Source: Alienimonas sp043951915 (GTDB taxonomy: Bacteria; Planctomycetota; Planctomycetia; Planctomycetales; Planctomycetaceae). From it: a stretch of 16,817 nucleotides of DNA. The stretch is taken from assembly GCF_043951915.1 (NCBI RefSeq), contig NZ_JBINJD010000112.1:1-16817 (forward strand), in the 5' to 3' direction. This document shows positions 1 through 7,039 of the stretch, one piece after another (position 1 is the first letter of the stretch; the number at the start of each line of letters is the position of its first letter). The position numbers were made by a program, and so were the translations under genes. The notes beneath the pieces are model-generated. The model was not told where the DNA came from. It made no database searches and saw only the letters and a program-made list of their open reading frames with translations.

Positions 1-29
1 GGCCCGAGCGTGCGGACGCCGCGGAACGC

Positions 30-51
30 GCGGGGGGCTAACGCCCCCCGC
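30..51 (-). terminator. Hairpin at the mfnB stop codon
   Basis: Perfect 9-bp arms GCGGGGGGC (30-38) and GCCCCCCGC (43-51) flank a four-base loop. The TAG stop of mfnB (38-40) sits at the loop. No T-run follows on the minus strand, so it is either an atypical terminator or a 3' end-protecting structure. Confidence 0.5.
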
Positions 52-790
52 TCGCCACGGCGTCCTTCAACGCCCGCACCTTCGCCTCGCTGACGCGGCC
101 GGTGCGATCGCCGTCGCAGGCGGCGCCGCGGACGGCGACGATCTCGGCCCCGCAGGCCAGCGCCCGCGGCACGTCCTCGATCGTCAGCGAGCCGGCGAGG
201 GCGAAGGTGAGACCCCGCCGCCGGGCCTGTTCGCCCAACTCCGTCAGCCGCTCGTCCGACAGGTGGTCGAACAGCCCGCGGCCGTCCTTGTGGAAGGTGT
301 CGACCAGCAGAGCGACGCAGCCGGCGGGGGCCGCCTCCGCCAGCACGGCCTCCGGCGCCGGGGCGTCGCAGGCGGCGTGGTCCGCGTAGGCGACGGCGAC
401 CCATTGAAAGGTTCGCCGCTCCGCGGCGATCGCCTCGTACTGGAAGCGGGCGTCCAGCCAGTCCCAGACCCACTGCGGGTTGCGGACCGGGGGGGCGTCC
501 GGGGGGAGCAGCCCGGCGAGGCCCAGCTTCGCCCACCGCACGCCGGCGGGGATCAGCGGGGTCTCCAGCAGCGAGGGCCGCTCCGCGGCTTCGCCCAGCG
601 CGACGCTGACGGCGGCCCGGGACGAATCGCCGTCGGCGGCGCAGAGGGCGGCGACCTCGTCCCACACCGCTTCGTCCGCCCGGCCCAGGGAGCCGCGGGC
701 GGGCTCCTTCACGTCGATCACGTCCGCCCCGCCGGCGAGGGCGGCCCGGGCCTCGGCGGCGTCGCGGACGCTCACCAGTAACTGCGCCAT
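38..790 (-). CDS. mfnB: (5-formylfuran-3-yl)methyl phosphate synthase (MfnB)
   Basis: This 250-residue cytosolic protein matches the MfnB (UPF0264/DUF556) family. The family condenses two glyceraldehyde-3-phosphate molecules into the furan phosphate precursor of methanofuran/methylofuran, the formyl carrier of tetrahydromethanopterin-linked C1 metabolism. Visible signatures are LLVSVRD at residues 4-10, the block GGADVIDVKEPARGSLG at 20-36 with K28 at the position of the Schiff-base lysine known in archaeal MfnB, K88 in WAKLG, DTFHKDG at 164-170, and VRGAACDGDRTGRVS near 220-234. The family is usually about 235 residues, so the length fits. The ATG at 790 is chosen because homology begins there and GGAG lies four bases upstream. 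An upstream in-frame extension to 1627 runs antisense through the next gene and is not credible. No other methylofuran or C1 genes are visible in the window. Confidence 0.93.
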   Translation of the reverse strand: MAQLLVSVRDAAEARAALAGGADVIDVKEPARGSLGRADEAVWDEVAALCAADGDSSRAAVSVALGEAAERPSLLETPLIPAGVRWAKLGLAGLLPPDAPPVRNPQWVWDWLDARFQYEAIAAERRTFQWVAVAYADHAACDAPAPEAVLAEAAPAGCVALLVDTFHKDGRGLFDHLSDERLTELGEQARRRGLTFALAGSLTIEDVPRALACGAEIVAVRGAACDGDRTGRVSEAKVRALKDAVASGGR

Positions 791-1125
791 CAGGCTCCCG
801 CGGTCGATCGGTCCGTCTCTCCCCCCCACCGACGACGCGTCGTCGGCGCGTTCCGGGAAATCCGTGGGAGACGAACAAAATGGTTCAAGGTCCCACCGAT
901 CCGCAACCGAAGCAGTCCCACGGCGGACCGCGCGACCGGCACGGACCGCCCGACCCGACGTCCGGCGGTTTCCCTCAAGCGGGCCGCCCCCGGCGCCGGG
1001 CCCCGACGACGGGCCGGTCTCCCGACGCCCCCGCGGACCCCCGCACCCCCGGCGTATTCGCCTCGGCCGACCGCTCACACCCCGGCCCCCTCGCGAGTCC
1101 GCGGGACGAAGGACATTCGCTTCCC
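791..1125. other. Divergent intergenic region between mfnB and the DUF11 gene
   Basis: This 335-bp stretch separates two divergent genes and should hold both promoters. The plus frame is open from the ATG at 880, but that would place about 82 Pro/Arg-rich residues in front of a clear signal peptide, so it is treated as non-coding. A perfect palindrome lies at 829-846, and there is a more AT-rich patch around 860-895. I could not assign convincing -35/-10 boxes. Confidence 0.5.
829..846. promoter_or_regulatory. Perfect 18-bp palindrome, candidate operator
   Basis: CCGACGACGCGTCGTCGG is its own reverse complement. It lies 39 bp upstream of the mfnB start and about 280 bp from the divergent DUF11 gene. 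With no loop it resembles a dimer-binding operator more than a hairpin. The binding factor is unknown, and repetitive GC-rich composition raises the chance rate of such palindromes. Confidence 0.35.
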
Positions 1126-3615
1126 ATGCCGCTTCGATCCATGCCCCGTACGGCCCCCTCACCCCGGGCGGCGCGCCGCTCGGCGCTGATTCGCCGCGGC
1201 CTTGCCGCGGCGCTGCTCGCCCTCGCGCCCGCCGCGTTCGTGCCCGCCTTCGCCGAGGGCCCCGGCGATTCGCTGGGGCCGGCGACCAGCGGCGAGGCGA
1301 TGGACGACCTGTTCGCCATGCCGATCCCGACGGCGCCGACCCCCGCGAAGACAGCGGCGACGAGCCCGGCCGAGCCGTCCGGCTCCGGCGTGATGCAGGC
1401 CGGGTTCGAGACCGACGGCGTCGGCGGCGGCATCCGGCAGACCGCCGGGACCGAAACGCCCGGGACCGTCGCCCCGCCGGCGTTCCCCGCCGCGGGCGTC
1501 GGCCGCCCGGTGGACGACCTCGATTCGTTCTTCTCCCCGGCCGCCGCGGCGAAGGCCGCCGAACCGAAGCCGGCCGCCCCGGCGAAGACCGCCGCCGCCG
1601 ACGACGCGGCGCCGGCGTCGGAGCCAAGCGTGACGCAACGCCGTCCCGCCGCCCCGCGGAGCGCCTTCAGCGCCGCGGACTTCGGCTTCGGCCCGGCGAC
1701 CCCCGCCGCGACCCCCGCCGTGACGCCCGCCGCCGCGACGATGCCCGCCGACGGCGCCGCCGGGACGATCCGGCCGGTCTCCGGCACGGGCGACCCGTTC
1801 GCCGCGATGGCGGATCCGTTCTCTCCGAAAGCGGAAGCCTCCCAGGCCGAGGCTCCCCAAGCCGACGGCCCGGCGCTGGCCGGTCCGGAGCCGACCGCGG
1901 TCTCCGCCGAGGCCGCCGTCGCCGCGGACGTCCCCCCGGCGATCGCCCCGGCCTCCGCCGCGGACCCGTTCACCCCGGCTCCGGTTCCGGCCCCCGCGCG
2001 GCCGAACCCCCTCGCCGAGCCGACCGACGCGGAGCTGCGCCTCGCCGAGGCCGCCCGCACGCCGGCCTCCCGCTCCACGGACGTCGCCCCCGTGCCCGCC
2101 CCGGAGATGCCGGAGGGCTTTGAGGAACCGAACGCCGAACCGACCGAGGAGCCGAACGCCGAACCGACCGGGGAGCCGGTCGCGCACGGCCCGCTGGTCA
2201 GCACGATCGGCGTCGGCGGGGTCGGCCCGCAGCACGCCGAACTGAGCGCCACCTGGCGGCACAGCGGTCCGATCCGCGTCGGCCGGGTGTGCACCTCGGT
2301 CCTGACCGTCTCCAACGCCGGCCCGGCGACCGCCTACGGCGTGACCGTCACCGGCGACGTCTCCGCCAACATGGGCCTCGCCGCCGCGGAGCCCTCCCCG
2401 GAGGACGGCGTCGACACTCCCCATCCGACCTGGACCTTCCCCACCCTGGAAGCCGGCGAGCAGCGGGAGATCCGCCTCACTTACACCCCCACCGCCGTCG
2501 GCGGCGGCGACGACCCGGCCGCGGCGAACCGGCTGGCGGCGATGGTCACCAGCCGCCTGATCGCCCGCGGCGCCCCGGTCGTCACCGAGCCCAAGCTGAA
2601 GGTCGAACTGGAAGGCCCCCGCGACGTCCTGCTGGGCGAGCCGGCCACGCAGACGATCCTCGTCTCCAACCCCGGCACCGGCCACGTGGATGAGGTGCTG
2701 ATCGAAGCCCTGCTGCCCGAGGGCCTGGAGCACCGCGGCGGTCCGAAGCGGCTGACGATGAACATCGGCGCCCTGTCGGCCGGCGAAACCAAGCCGGTCC
2801 GCCTCGGCCTGCTGACGAGCGTCGGCGGGGTGCAGACGATCTCCGTGCAGGTCCGCGGCGAGGGCGGCCTGCAGGCCGAGACCGCCGCCGACATCCAGGT
2901 GAAGAGCCCGCAGATCGACCTGTCGATCGACGGTCCCGGCCTGCGGTACGTCAACCGCACCGCCGCGATGACCCTGACCGTCTCCAACCCCGGCGACGCC
3001 GCCACGGACAACGTCCGCCTGGGCTACCGCGTGCCGGACGGCTTCGAGTTCCTCTCCGCCGACCGCAGCGGCACCCACGACCCGGCCGGCCGCACGGTGC
3101 GGTGGTTCCTGGGCCGCATCGAGGCCGGCGGCAGCGTGACCGCCACGGTGAACCTCAAGGCCGTCGCCGGCGGGGAGCAGCTGCATCGGGCGGAGGTCTC
3201 CGCCAGCAGCCGGGCCAAGGCCGGCGCCGAGCACCTCACCCGGATCGAGGGCACCGCCAGCCTGGTGCTGAAGATTCAGGACACCGACGACCCGGTCGAG
3301 GTCGGCGCCGAGACCGAATTCACCGTGACCGTTTCCAACGAGGGCACCGCCGCCGCCAAGACCGTCGGTCTGGCCTGCCGGGTGCCGGAGGGCACGACGG
3401 TCGGCGCCGTCCGCGGCCCTGCCGCCTACCGCACCGAGGGCAACCTGATCCTGTTCGACAGCCTCCCGGAGCTGGAGCCCGGCGCCAAAGAGGTCTACAC
3501 CCTGCGGCTGAAGGGCACGACCCCCGGCAGCAAGCGGTTCCAGACCCGCCTGGTCAGCGAGAGCATCAGCGAGCCGCTGATCCACGAGGAACTGACCAAG
3601 TTCTACGCCGAGTGA
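1126..3615 (+). CDS. Secreted Ala/Pro-rich protein with C-terminal DUF11 repeats
   Basis: This 829-residue exported protein probably belongs to the cell envelope. The start at 1126 gives a classical signal peptide: basic residues 1-24, a hydrophobic core around 25-40, and a likely cleavage after AFA at 43. GAAGGA at 1108-1113 is a plausible ribosome site; a second ATG at 1141 would remove five residues. Residues about 45-365 are low-complexity Ala/Pro/Thr with recurring acidic-aromatic motifs (DDLFAMP, DDLDSFF, DPFAAMADPF, ADPFTP) and an EEPNAEPT repeat. From about 368 to the end are four Ig-like DUF11-type modules (roughly 368-490, 490-595, 596-710, 712-829), each with a TVSNxG or VSNPG strand and three of them with PEG/PDG turns. 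The C-terminal tail (FQTRLVSESISEP, then FYAE) resembles planctomycete OmcB-like DUF11 proteins. The specific function is unknown; a structural or adhesive surface role is inferred. Confidence 0.85.
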   Translation: MPLRSMPRTAPSPRAARRSALIRRGLAAALLALAPAAFVPAFAEGPGDSLGPATSGEAMDDLFAMPIPTAPTPAKTAATSPAEPSGSGVMQAGFETDGVGGGIRQTAGTETPGTVAPPAFPAAGVGRPVDDLDSFFSPAAAAKAAEPKPAAPAKTAAADDAAPASEPSVTQRRPAAPRSAFSAADFGFGPATPAATPAVTPAAATMPADGAAGTIRPVSGTGDPFAAMADPFSPKAEASQAEAPQADGPALAGPEPTAVSAEAAVAADVPPAIAPASAADPFTPAPVPAPARPNPLAEPTDAELRLAEAARTPASRSTDVAPVPAPEMPEGFEEPNAEPTEEPNAEPTGEPVAHGPLVSTIGVGGVGPQHAELSATWRHSGPIRVGRVCTSVLTVSNAGPATAYGVTVTGDVSANMGLAAAEPSPEDGVDTPHPTWTFPTLEAGEQREIRLTYTPTAVGGGDDPAAANRLAAMVTSRLIARGAPVVTEPKLKVELEGPRDVLLGEPATQTILVSNPGTGHVDEVLIEALLPEGLEHRGGPKRLTMNIGALSAGETKPVRLGLLTSVGGVQTISVQVRGEGGLQAETAADIQVKSPQIDLSIDGPGLRYVNRTAAMTLTVSNPGDAATDNVRLGYRVPDGFEFLSADRSGTHDPAGRTVRWFLGRIEAGGSVTATVNLKAVAGGEQLHRAEVSASSRAKAGAEHLTRIEGTASLVLKIQDTDDPVEVGAETEFTVTVSNEGTAAAKTVGLACRVPEGTTVGAVRGPAAYRTEGNLILFDSLPELEPGAKEVYTLRLKGTTPGSKRFQTRLVSESISEPLIHEELTKFYAE
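2122..2169 (+). repeat. Two 24-bp in-frame tandem repeats (EEPNAEPT)
   Basis: Two consecutive 24-nt units at 2122-2145 and 2146-2169 differ at one synonymous base. Both encode EEPNAEPT at residues 333-348, and a partial third unit (GEP) follows. The repeat lies in the linker just before the DUF11 modules and is a likely site of length variation between strains. Confidence 0.8.
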
Positions 3616-3640
3616 GTCCCGGTTGAACCGCGAACCGTCG

Positions 3641-3672
3641 ACGCCCCGGACGCCCCCGCGTCCGGGGCGTTT
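3641..3672 (+). terminator. Rho-independent terminator of the DUF11 gene
   Basis: An 11-bp perfect stem (ACGCCCCGGAC at 3641-3651 with GTCCGGGGCGT at 3660-3670) has an 8-nt loop. It is followed by TT and then a second T-run within ten bases. It begins 25 bp after the stop codon at 3615. Confidence 0.75.
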
Positions 3673-3679
3673 CGCGTTT

Positions 3680-3722
3680 CCCCCTCGCCCCCTGTGGGGG
3701 AGAGGGGCCGGGGGTGAGGGGG
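3680..3722. repeat. C-rich/G-rich palindromic repeat with alternative pairing
   Basis: The C-rich arm CCCCCTCGCCCCC (3680-3692) can pair with GGGGGAGAGGGG (3696-3707) or with GGGGGTGAGGGGG (3710-3722), each with one mismatch. This resembles a short intergenic repeat found in many GC-rich bacteria. It lies directly after a terminator and carries no reading frame. Confidence 0.6.
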
Positions 3723-3784
3723 CGGTGACAGGCCGTTCGCCGTCGTCCCCGTTAGAGCGATCTTCTCGAAGCCGTCGCGGACCT

Positions 3785-3869
3785 TACCAGCCCGGAGCGC
3801 AAGCTCCGGCCGTGCGTCGTTCGACGCCTCGGCTGCGCTGACGGCCGATGCTTGCGCATCGGGCTGGTA
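3785..3869. repeat. Composite palindromic repeat (REP-like, multi-hairpin)
   Basis: An 85-bp element is bounded by TACCAGCCC (3785-3793) and its complement GGGCTGGTA (3861-3869). Inside are a 7-bp hairpin with a GCAA loop (CCGGAGC/GCTCCGG, 3792-3809), a 6-bp hairpin (GCGTCG/CGACGC, 3814-3827) and a 7-bp hairpin (CCGATGC/GCATCGG, 3845-3862). GGCCGT (3808-3813) pairs with ACGGCC (3841-3846) as an intermediate stem. It sits between the convergent DUF11 and MBL genes, so it is non-coding. Confidence 0.75.
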
Positions 3870-3956
3870 TCAGCCGCGACGTTCTGCGGAAGAGCGCACC
3901 AGGCGGCGCGATCCACTCTCAACGCGCCGCCTCACGGCGACGGCGAGCTGCGAACC

Positions 3957-4745
3957 TCACGCCGTTTCGCGGACCTGCGGCTCCTCCGGGGCCGCGGCCA
4001 GCAGGCCGCGGATCAGCGCCGGGACGTCGGCGTCGACGTGGATCGCCCCGTGCAGCGGGGCGAGCGTGCGGGGGGGGCCGTCGGTCTCCCAGCGGGTCAG
4101 CAGCGCCCGCCAGGCGTCGCAGACCTGCCCGTCGGTGGGCGAGAAGGGCGGGGGCGGGGCCGGCGGGCGGGCCAGCGGGAGCGCGTCGTCCGGCTGCATC
4201 GGGCCGGGGGCGATCGCGGAATCGCCCGTCAGCAATACGCCGCCGAACGCCGGCGTGGACAGCATCACCGACCCCGGCGTCCGCCCCGGCCAGTGCAGGA
4301 CCTCGACCGGCAACTCGGCCAGCGGGCCGCCGGGCTCGCAGGCCTCGATCGGGTCCTCCCACTCCACCATCAACCCCCGCACGCGGGGGTCGTGGCGGTC
4401 CTCGGGGTGCAGGAAGAACGGGGTCTCGAACTCGCCGGCCAGGGCGTCGAAGGCGTCGCCGCGGACGGCGAGGTCGGCGTGGGTCAACAGACAGCCCACG
4501 ATCGCCGCCCCCTCGTCCTTCAACCCCCGCACGCCGGGCAGGGCGTGCCGCAGCGGGGCGTCGATCAGCAGGGCCCGCGGCGCGTCGGCCCCGGACGAAC
4601 GGTCCGGCGGGAAGAGCAGGGCGTAGCTGTTCGGCGGGCGGAGCGTCCGCCCGCCGGCCGCCCCGAACTGCGGGAGCAGGACCAGCCCGCCGTGCTCCGC
4701 GTCCCCCAGCAGCCATTGGCGACGGGGGTGAGAGAAAACGGTCAT
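3957..4745 (-). CDS. Degenerate metallo-beta-lactamase-fold protein
   Basis: The 262-residue protein keeps the landmarks of an MBL-fold hydrolase but not its metal site. The HxHxDH motif is reduced to THADLAV (H89, with the other ligands replaced). The second motif reads WPGRTPGS, with both histidines lost. LLTGDS (D175) and APLHG (H232) are kept. It is probably a non-catalytic relative or an enzyme with altered metal use. It lies 65 bp downstream of an intact MBL gene on the same strand, so co-transcription is likely. The ATG at 4745 is chosen; an ATG at 4778 would add 11 residues and leave a 32-bp gap, and neither has a clear ribosome site. No signal peptide is seen, so it is probably cytosolic. 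Confidence 0.8.
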   Translation of the reverse strand: MTVFSHPRRQWLLGDAEHGGLVLLPQFGAAGGRTLRPPNSYALLFPPDRSSGADAPRALLIDAPLRHALPGVRGLKDEGAAIVGCLLTHADLAVRGDAFDALAGEFETPFFLHPEDRHDPRVRGLMVEWEDPIEACEPGGPLAELPVEVLHWPGRTPGSVMLSTPAFGGVLLTGDSAIAPGPMQPDDALPLARPPAPPPPFSPTDGQVCDAWRALLTRWETDGPPRTLAPLHGAIHVDADVPALIRGLLAAAPEEPQVRETA

Positions 4746-4810
4746 CGGCGGCAGGTCGTTCGGGCGGGGGGCGGCCATGGTGCGGCGGCGGGCCGGCCCC
4801 CGCCAGTCGG

Positions 4811-5689
4811 TCACCCCGCGGGGACCGCGACCTCCTCGAACCGATCGGCCAACTCCCGCAGCGCCGACCGCATCGCGGGGCCGGCGAGGGCGCGGCCGTG
4901 GCCGGTGACGAGGGTCTCGGGCTCCAGCGCGGCGAGTTTGCGGGCGCTGGCGGCGGCGGCGGACCAGTCGGGGGTGAAGTACATCGGCGGGCCGTGCACC
5001 TCCTCCCGCTGCGTGGCGACGGCGTAGGCGCTTTCCTGCTCCGTGCTGATCACCGCGTCCCCGCTCAGCAGCGTGCGGTCGGACGGCCGCCAGAACGAGA
5101 CGTGGCCGGGCGTGTGGCCGGGCGTCGGCAGCCAGCGCCAGCCGGGCAGCGGCGGGACGGGGCCGCCGCCGTCGGGAGCGCCGTCCGTTTCCAGCGTGCG
5201 CAGCCGGTCGCCCACGTCCACGGGGCCGCGGGGGAACAGCGCGCTGGAGAGGTTCACCAGGCCCCCGCCGGCCATCGGGTCCGGCGGCGGGTAGCTCTCC
5301 CGGCCGGTGAGGAACGGGGCCTCCGCGGGGTGGGCGAGGACCGGCACGTCCCACTCCGCGGCGAGCTCCTCCAACACGCCGACGTGATCGAAGTGCCCGT
5401 GCGTCATCAGGATCGCCGCGGGCGGGCAGGGCGCCCCCGCGTCGGTCCCGCCCGCGGCGAACCGCTCGGCGGCGACTTCGCGGATGCGGTCCGCCGTGCC
5501 CGGCAGGCCCGCGTCGAGCAGAACCCAGTTCCCCGCCCCGCACCCGGGCGCTCCGACGAAGGCGACGTTAACGATCCCCAGCCGACGGTAGGCGACGTCG
5601 CCGAGCGCCTCGTGCACCGGCCCGGGGGTGAGGTCCGCGGGCGACTCGTCCGCCCGGGCGGCTTCGGGAACGGGAATCTGGGAGGTCAT
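4811..5689 (-). CDS. MBL-fold metallo-hydrolase
   Basis: This 292-residue cytosolic hydrolase has the complete metal-binding set of the metallo-beta-lactamase fold: THGHFDH at 96-102 (H97, H99, D101, H102), PGHTPGH at 190-196 (H192, H196), GDAVIS with D211, and GHG with H264. The arrangement fits the glyoxalase II-like/lactonase branch. The substrate cannot be read from sequence; thioester or lactone hydrolysis is a family-level guess. The ATG at 5689 is preferred over a GTG at 5728, which would add a Pro-rich 13-residue leader. No clear Shine-Dalgarno is present. It is the first gene of a two-gene minus-strand unit with the degenerate MBL protein, and a palindrome (5732-5758) lies 43 bp upstream. 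Confidence 0.9.
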   Translation of the reverse strand: MTSQIPVPEAARADESPADLTPGPVHEALGDVAYRRLGIVNVAFVGAPGCGAGNWVLLDAGLPGTADRIREVAAERFAAGGTDAGAPCPPAAILMTHGHFDHVGVLEELAAEWDVPVLAHPAEAPFLTGRESYPPPDPMAGGGLVNLSSALFPRGPVDVGDRLRTLETDGAPDGGGPVPPLPGWRWLPTPGHTPGHVSFWRPSDRTLLSGDAVISTEQESAYAVATQREEVHGPPMYFTPDWSAAAASARKLAALEPETLVTGHGRALAGPAMRSALRELADRFEEVAVPAG

Positions 5690-5731
5690 CGGCGGGAACG
5701 CGGGCGGGCGGGGCGGGAGACGCGCCACCGT

Positions 5732-5758
5732 CCGTCCCGCGGCCCGGCCGCGGGACGG
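5732..5758. repeat. 27-bp near-perfect palindrome upstream of the MBL pair
   Basis: The 13-bp arms CCGTCCCGCGGCC (5732-5744) and GGCCGCGGGACGG (5746-5758) are separated by one base. It lies between the upstream protease gene's likely terminator and the MBL start, so it could be an operator for the MBL pair or a second terminator arm. Confidence 0.55.
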
Positions 5759-5760
5759 GA

Positions 5761-5797
5761 AAAGCCGCCGCCGTCGGCCCGGGCGTTCGCGGCGGCC
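5761..5797 (-). terminator. Probable terminator of the metalloprotease gene
   Basis: On the minus strand a 7-bp stem (arms at 5791-5797 and 5768-5774) is followed by GGC and a TTTT run (5764-5761). It begins 16 bp after the protease stop. The loop is long and GC-rich, so efficiency is uncertain. Confidence 0.4.
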
Positions 5798-5812
5798 GGC
5801 CCCGCCGGAGCT

Positions 5813-7000
5813 TCAGTGCGTCAGCGTCCAGCGGCCGTCGGCGTGGCGGTAGGGGAGCGTGACGGCGCCGCGTCCCCCGCGGGCCCGGCCGTCGCCGGTC
5901 GTGGCGCCGCTGGGGAAGGTGAACCACAGCCGCAACTCCCCGTCCGCCGCCGACGCCTCCGTCACCGGCACGATGAAGCGACCGTCGGCGGCCACCGGGG
6001 CGACGTAGTGCTTCGCCCAGTAGCTGCCCGGCAGGTCGTCCGGGTGATCGCCGAGCACGGCGTGCACCGGCTTCTCCCCGGAAGTTCGCACCGCCCCGGC
6101 GAGGGCGAATCCCTTGCCGGTCGGCGTCGGCCGCAGGGCGAGGTCGTCGACCCGCACCGCCGGCAGGCGCCATTCGCTCAGCGGCGTCCCGCGGACGACT
6201 GGGTGCACGGCGAGCATCGCCGCGGCGGCCTCGCTGAGGTGGGCGTCCCGGCTGGGGCGGCCGGTGACGCGGCGGTAATTGAAGTTCGTCGCCCCCATCA
6301 GCGTGTTGCTGGTCCGCACGCGGGCCGCCTTCGGACCGATGTGCGGCAGGCCGAAGGCGTGGCCGAGTTCGTGAATCGTCCCCTTCAACGCCGTCTCGTC
6401 CCCGAGGCCGGCGGAGATCGGGGCGGTCGGCCGGAGCCGGGAGAAGCGGCTGTCGTAGTTGGCGATCGACCACCCGCCGAATTGCGGCGAGCTGCCGCCG
6501 CGGAAGTCGGCGAACCGCGCGGGCGGGTCGCCCTTGTAGACGAGGACCCACCACAGATCGCCCTTGGCCGGCAGGTCGAAATGCTGCATCGCGGAGGCGA
6601 TCGCCTCCTTGTGCGTGTCCGGTTTGGCGTAGCGGTCGGGGCCGTGCTCCCCGATCACGCCCAGCACTTCGACGGAGCCGGTCCCGTCGTCGGTCGGCTT
6701 GCCGTTCTCGTCGACGCGGACGAACAGCGACTTCACGCCCGGCTCGTGCCCCCAGCGCCTCAGGCCGTCGAGGAGGAACCGGTCGGCGTAGTCGGCGAGG
6801 CGGTCGATCCCCTCCTGGTAATCCGTCGGCGGCCGCAGGCCGCGGGGGACGAACAGCACGACCCGCACCTTCGCCGCGTTCAGCCGTTGCGCAGGAGAAA
6901 CCGGCTCCGCGGCGGGGGCCGCGGAGCCGGTGGCGAACAGGACGGCGAGCGTCAGACACGCCGCCCGCGGCGATCTGCGGTTCGGGGCGGGCGTGCGCAT
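5813..7000 (-). CDS. Secreted metzincin-type zinc metalloprotease
   Basis: The 395-residue precursor starts with a signal peptide (basic 1-12, hydrophobic 14-28, likely cleavage after AAPA near 30). The key motif is HELGHAFGLPH at 210-220, a complete metzincin HExxHxxGxxH zinc site with E211 as general base. It is followed by SNTLMGATN, where M235 can serve as the Met-turn. The region between the signal and the motif (about 45-200) would be the N-terminal half of the catalytic domain. Residues about 280-395 form a separate beta-rich tail of unknown role. The subfamily is not clear, and I do not recognise a named enzyme. The ATG at 7000 directly precedes the signal peptide. The substrate is unknown; breakdown of external protein or cell-wall protein processing is inferred. 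Confidence 0.8.
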   Translation of the reverse strand: MRTPAPNRRSPRAACLTLAVLFATGSAAPAAEPVSPAQRLNAAKVRVVLFVPRGLRPPTDYQEGIDRLADYADRFLLDGLRRWGHEPGVKSLFVRVDENGKPTDDGTGSVEVLGVIGEHGPDRYAKPDTHKEAIASAMQHFDLPAKGDLWWVLVYKGDPPARFADFRGGSSPQFGGWSIANYDSRFSRLRPTAPISAGLGDETALKGTIHELGHAFGLPHIGPKAARVRTSNTLMGATNFNYRRVTGRPSRDAHLSEAAAAMLAVHPVVRGTPLSEWRLPAVRVDDLALRPTPTGKGFALAGAVRTSGEKPVHAVLGDHPDDLPGSYWAKHYVAPVAADGRFIVPVTEASAADGELRLWFTFPSGATTGDGRARGGRGAVTLPYRHADGRWTLTH

Positions 7001-7005
7001 GGCGG

Positions 7006-7039
7006 TCAGGGCCGTTTGGGGATCAGGGCCGTTTGGGGA
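7006..7039. repeat. Two 17-bp perfect tandem repeats
   Basis: The unit TCAGGGCCGTTTGGGGA occurs at 7006-7022 and 7023-7039, followed by TCA, the complement of the stop codon of the next minus-strand gene (7040-7042). Each unit therefore repeats a TGA in the 3' flank of the DUF1559 gene and pushes it away from the protease start. Confidence 0.85.

Noticed and set aside
880..1125. In-frame N-terminal extension of the DUF11 protein from the ATG at 880
   Set aside because: It would bury a good signal peptide behind about 82 Pro/Arg-rich residues; GAAGGA and the signal peptide support 1126.
791..1627. Upstream extension of the mfnB frame on the minus strand
   Set aside because: It is Arg/Pro/Gly-rich, typical of a shadow frame in GC-rich DNA, and lies antisense to the DUF11 gene; family homology begins at 790.
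1159..3585. An 808-codon minus-strand open frame
   Set aside because: It is antisense to the DUF11 protein; the Gly/Arg/His-rich composition comes from the GC-rich codons of the real gene.
5732..5758. The palindrome as the protease terminator
   Set aside because: On the minus strand the T-run precedes rather than follows it; the hairpin at 5768-5797 fits better.
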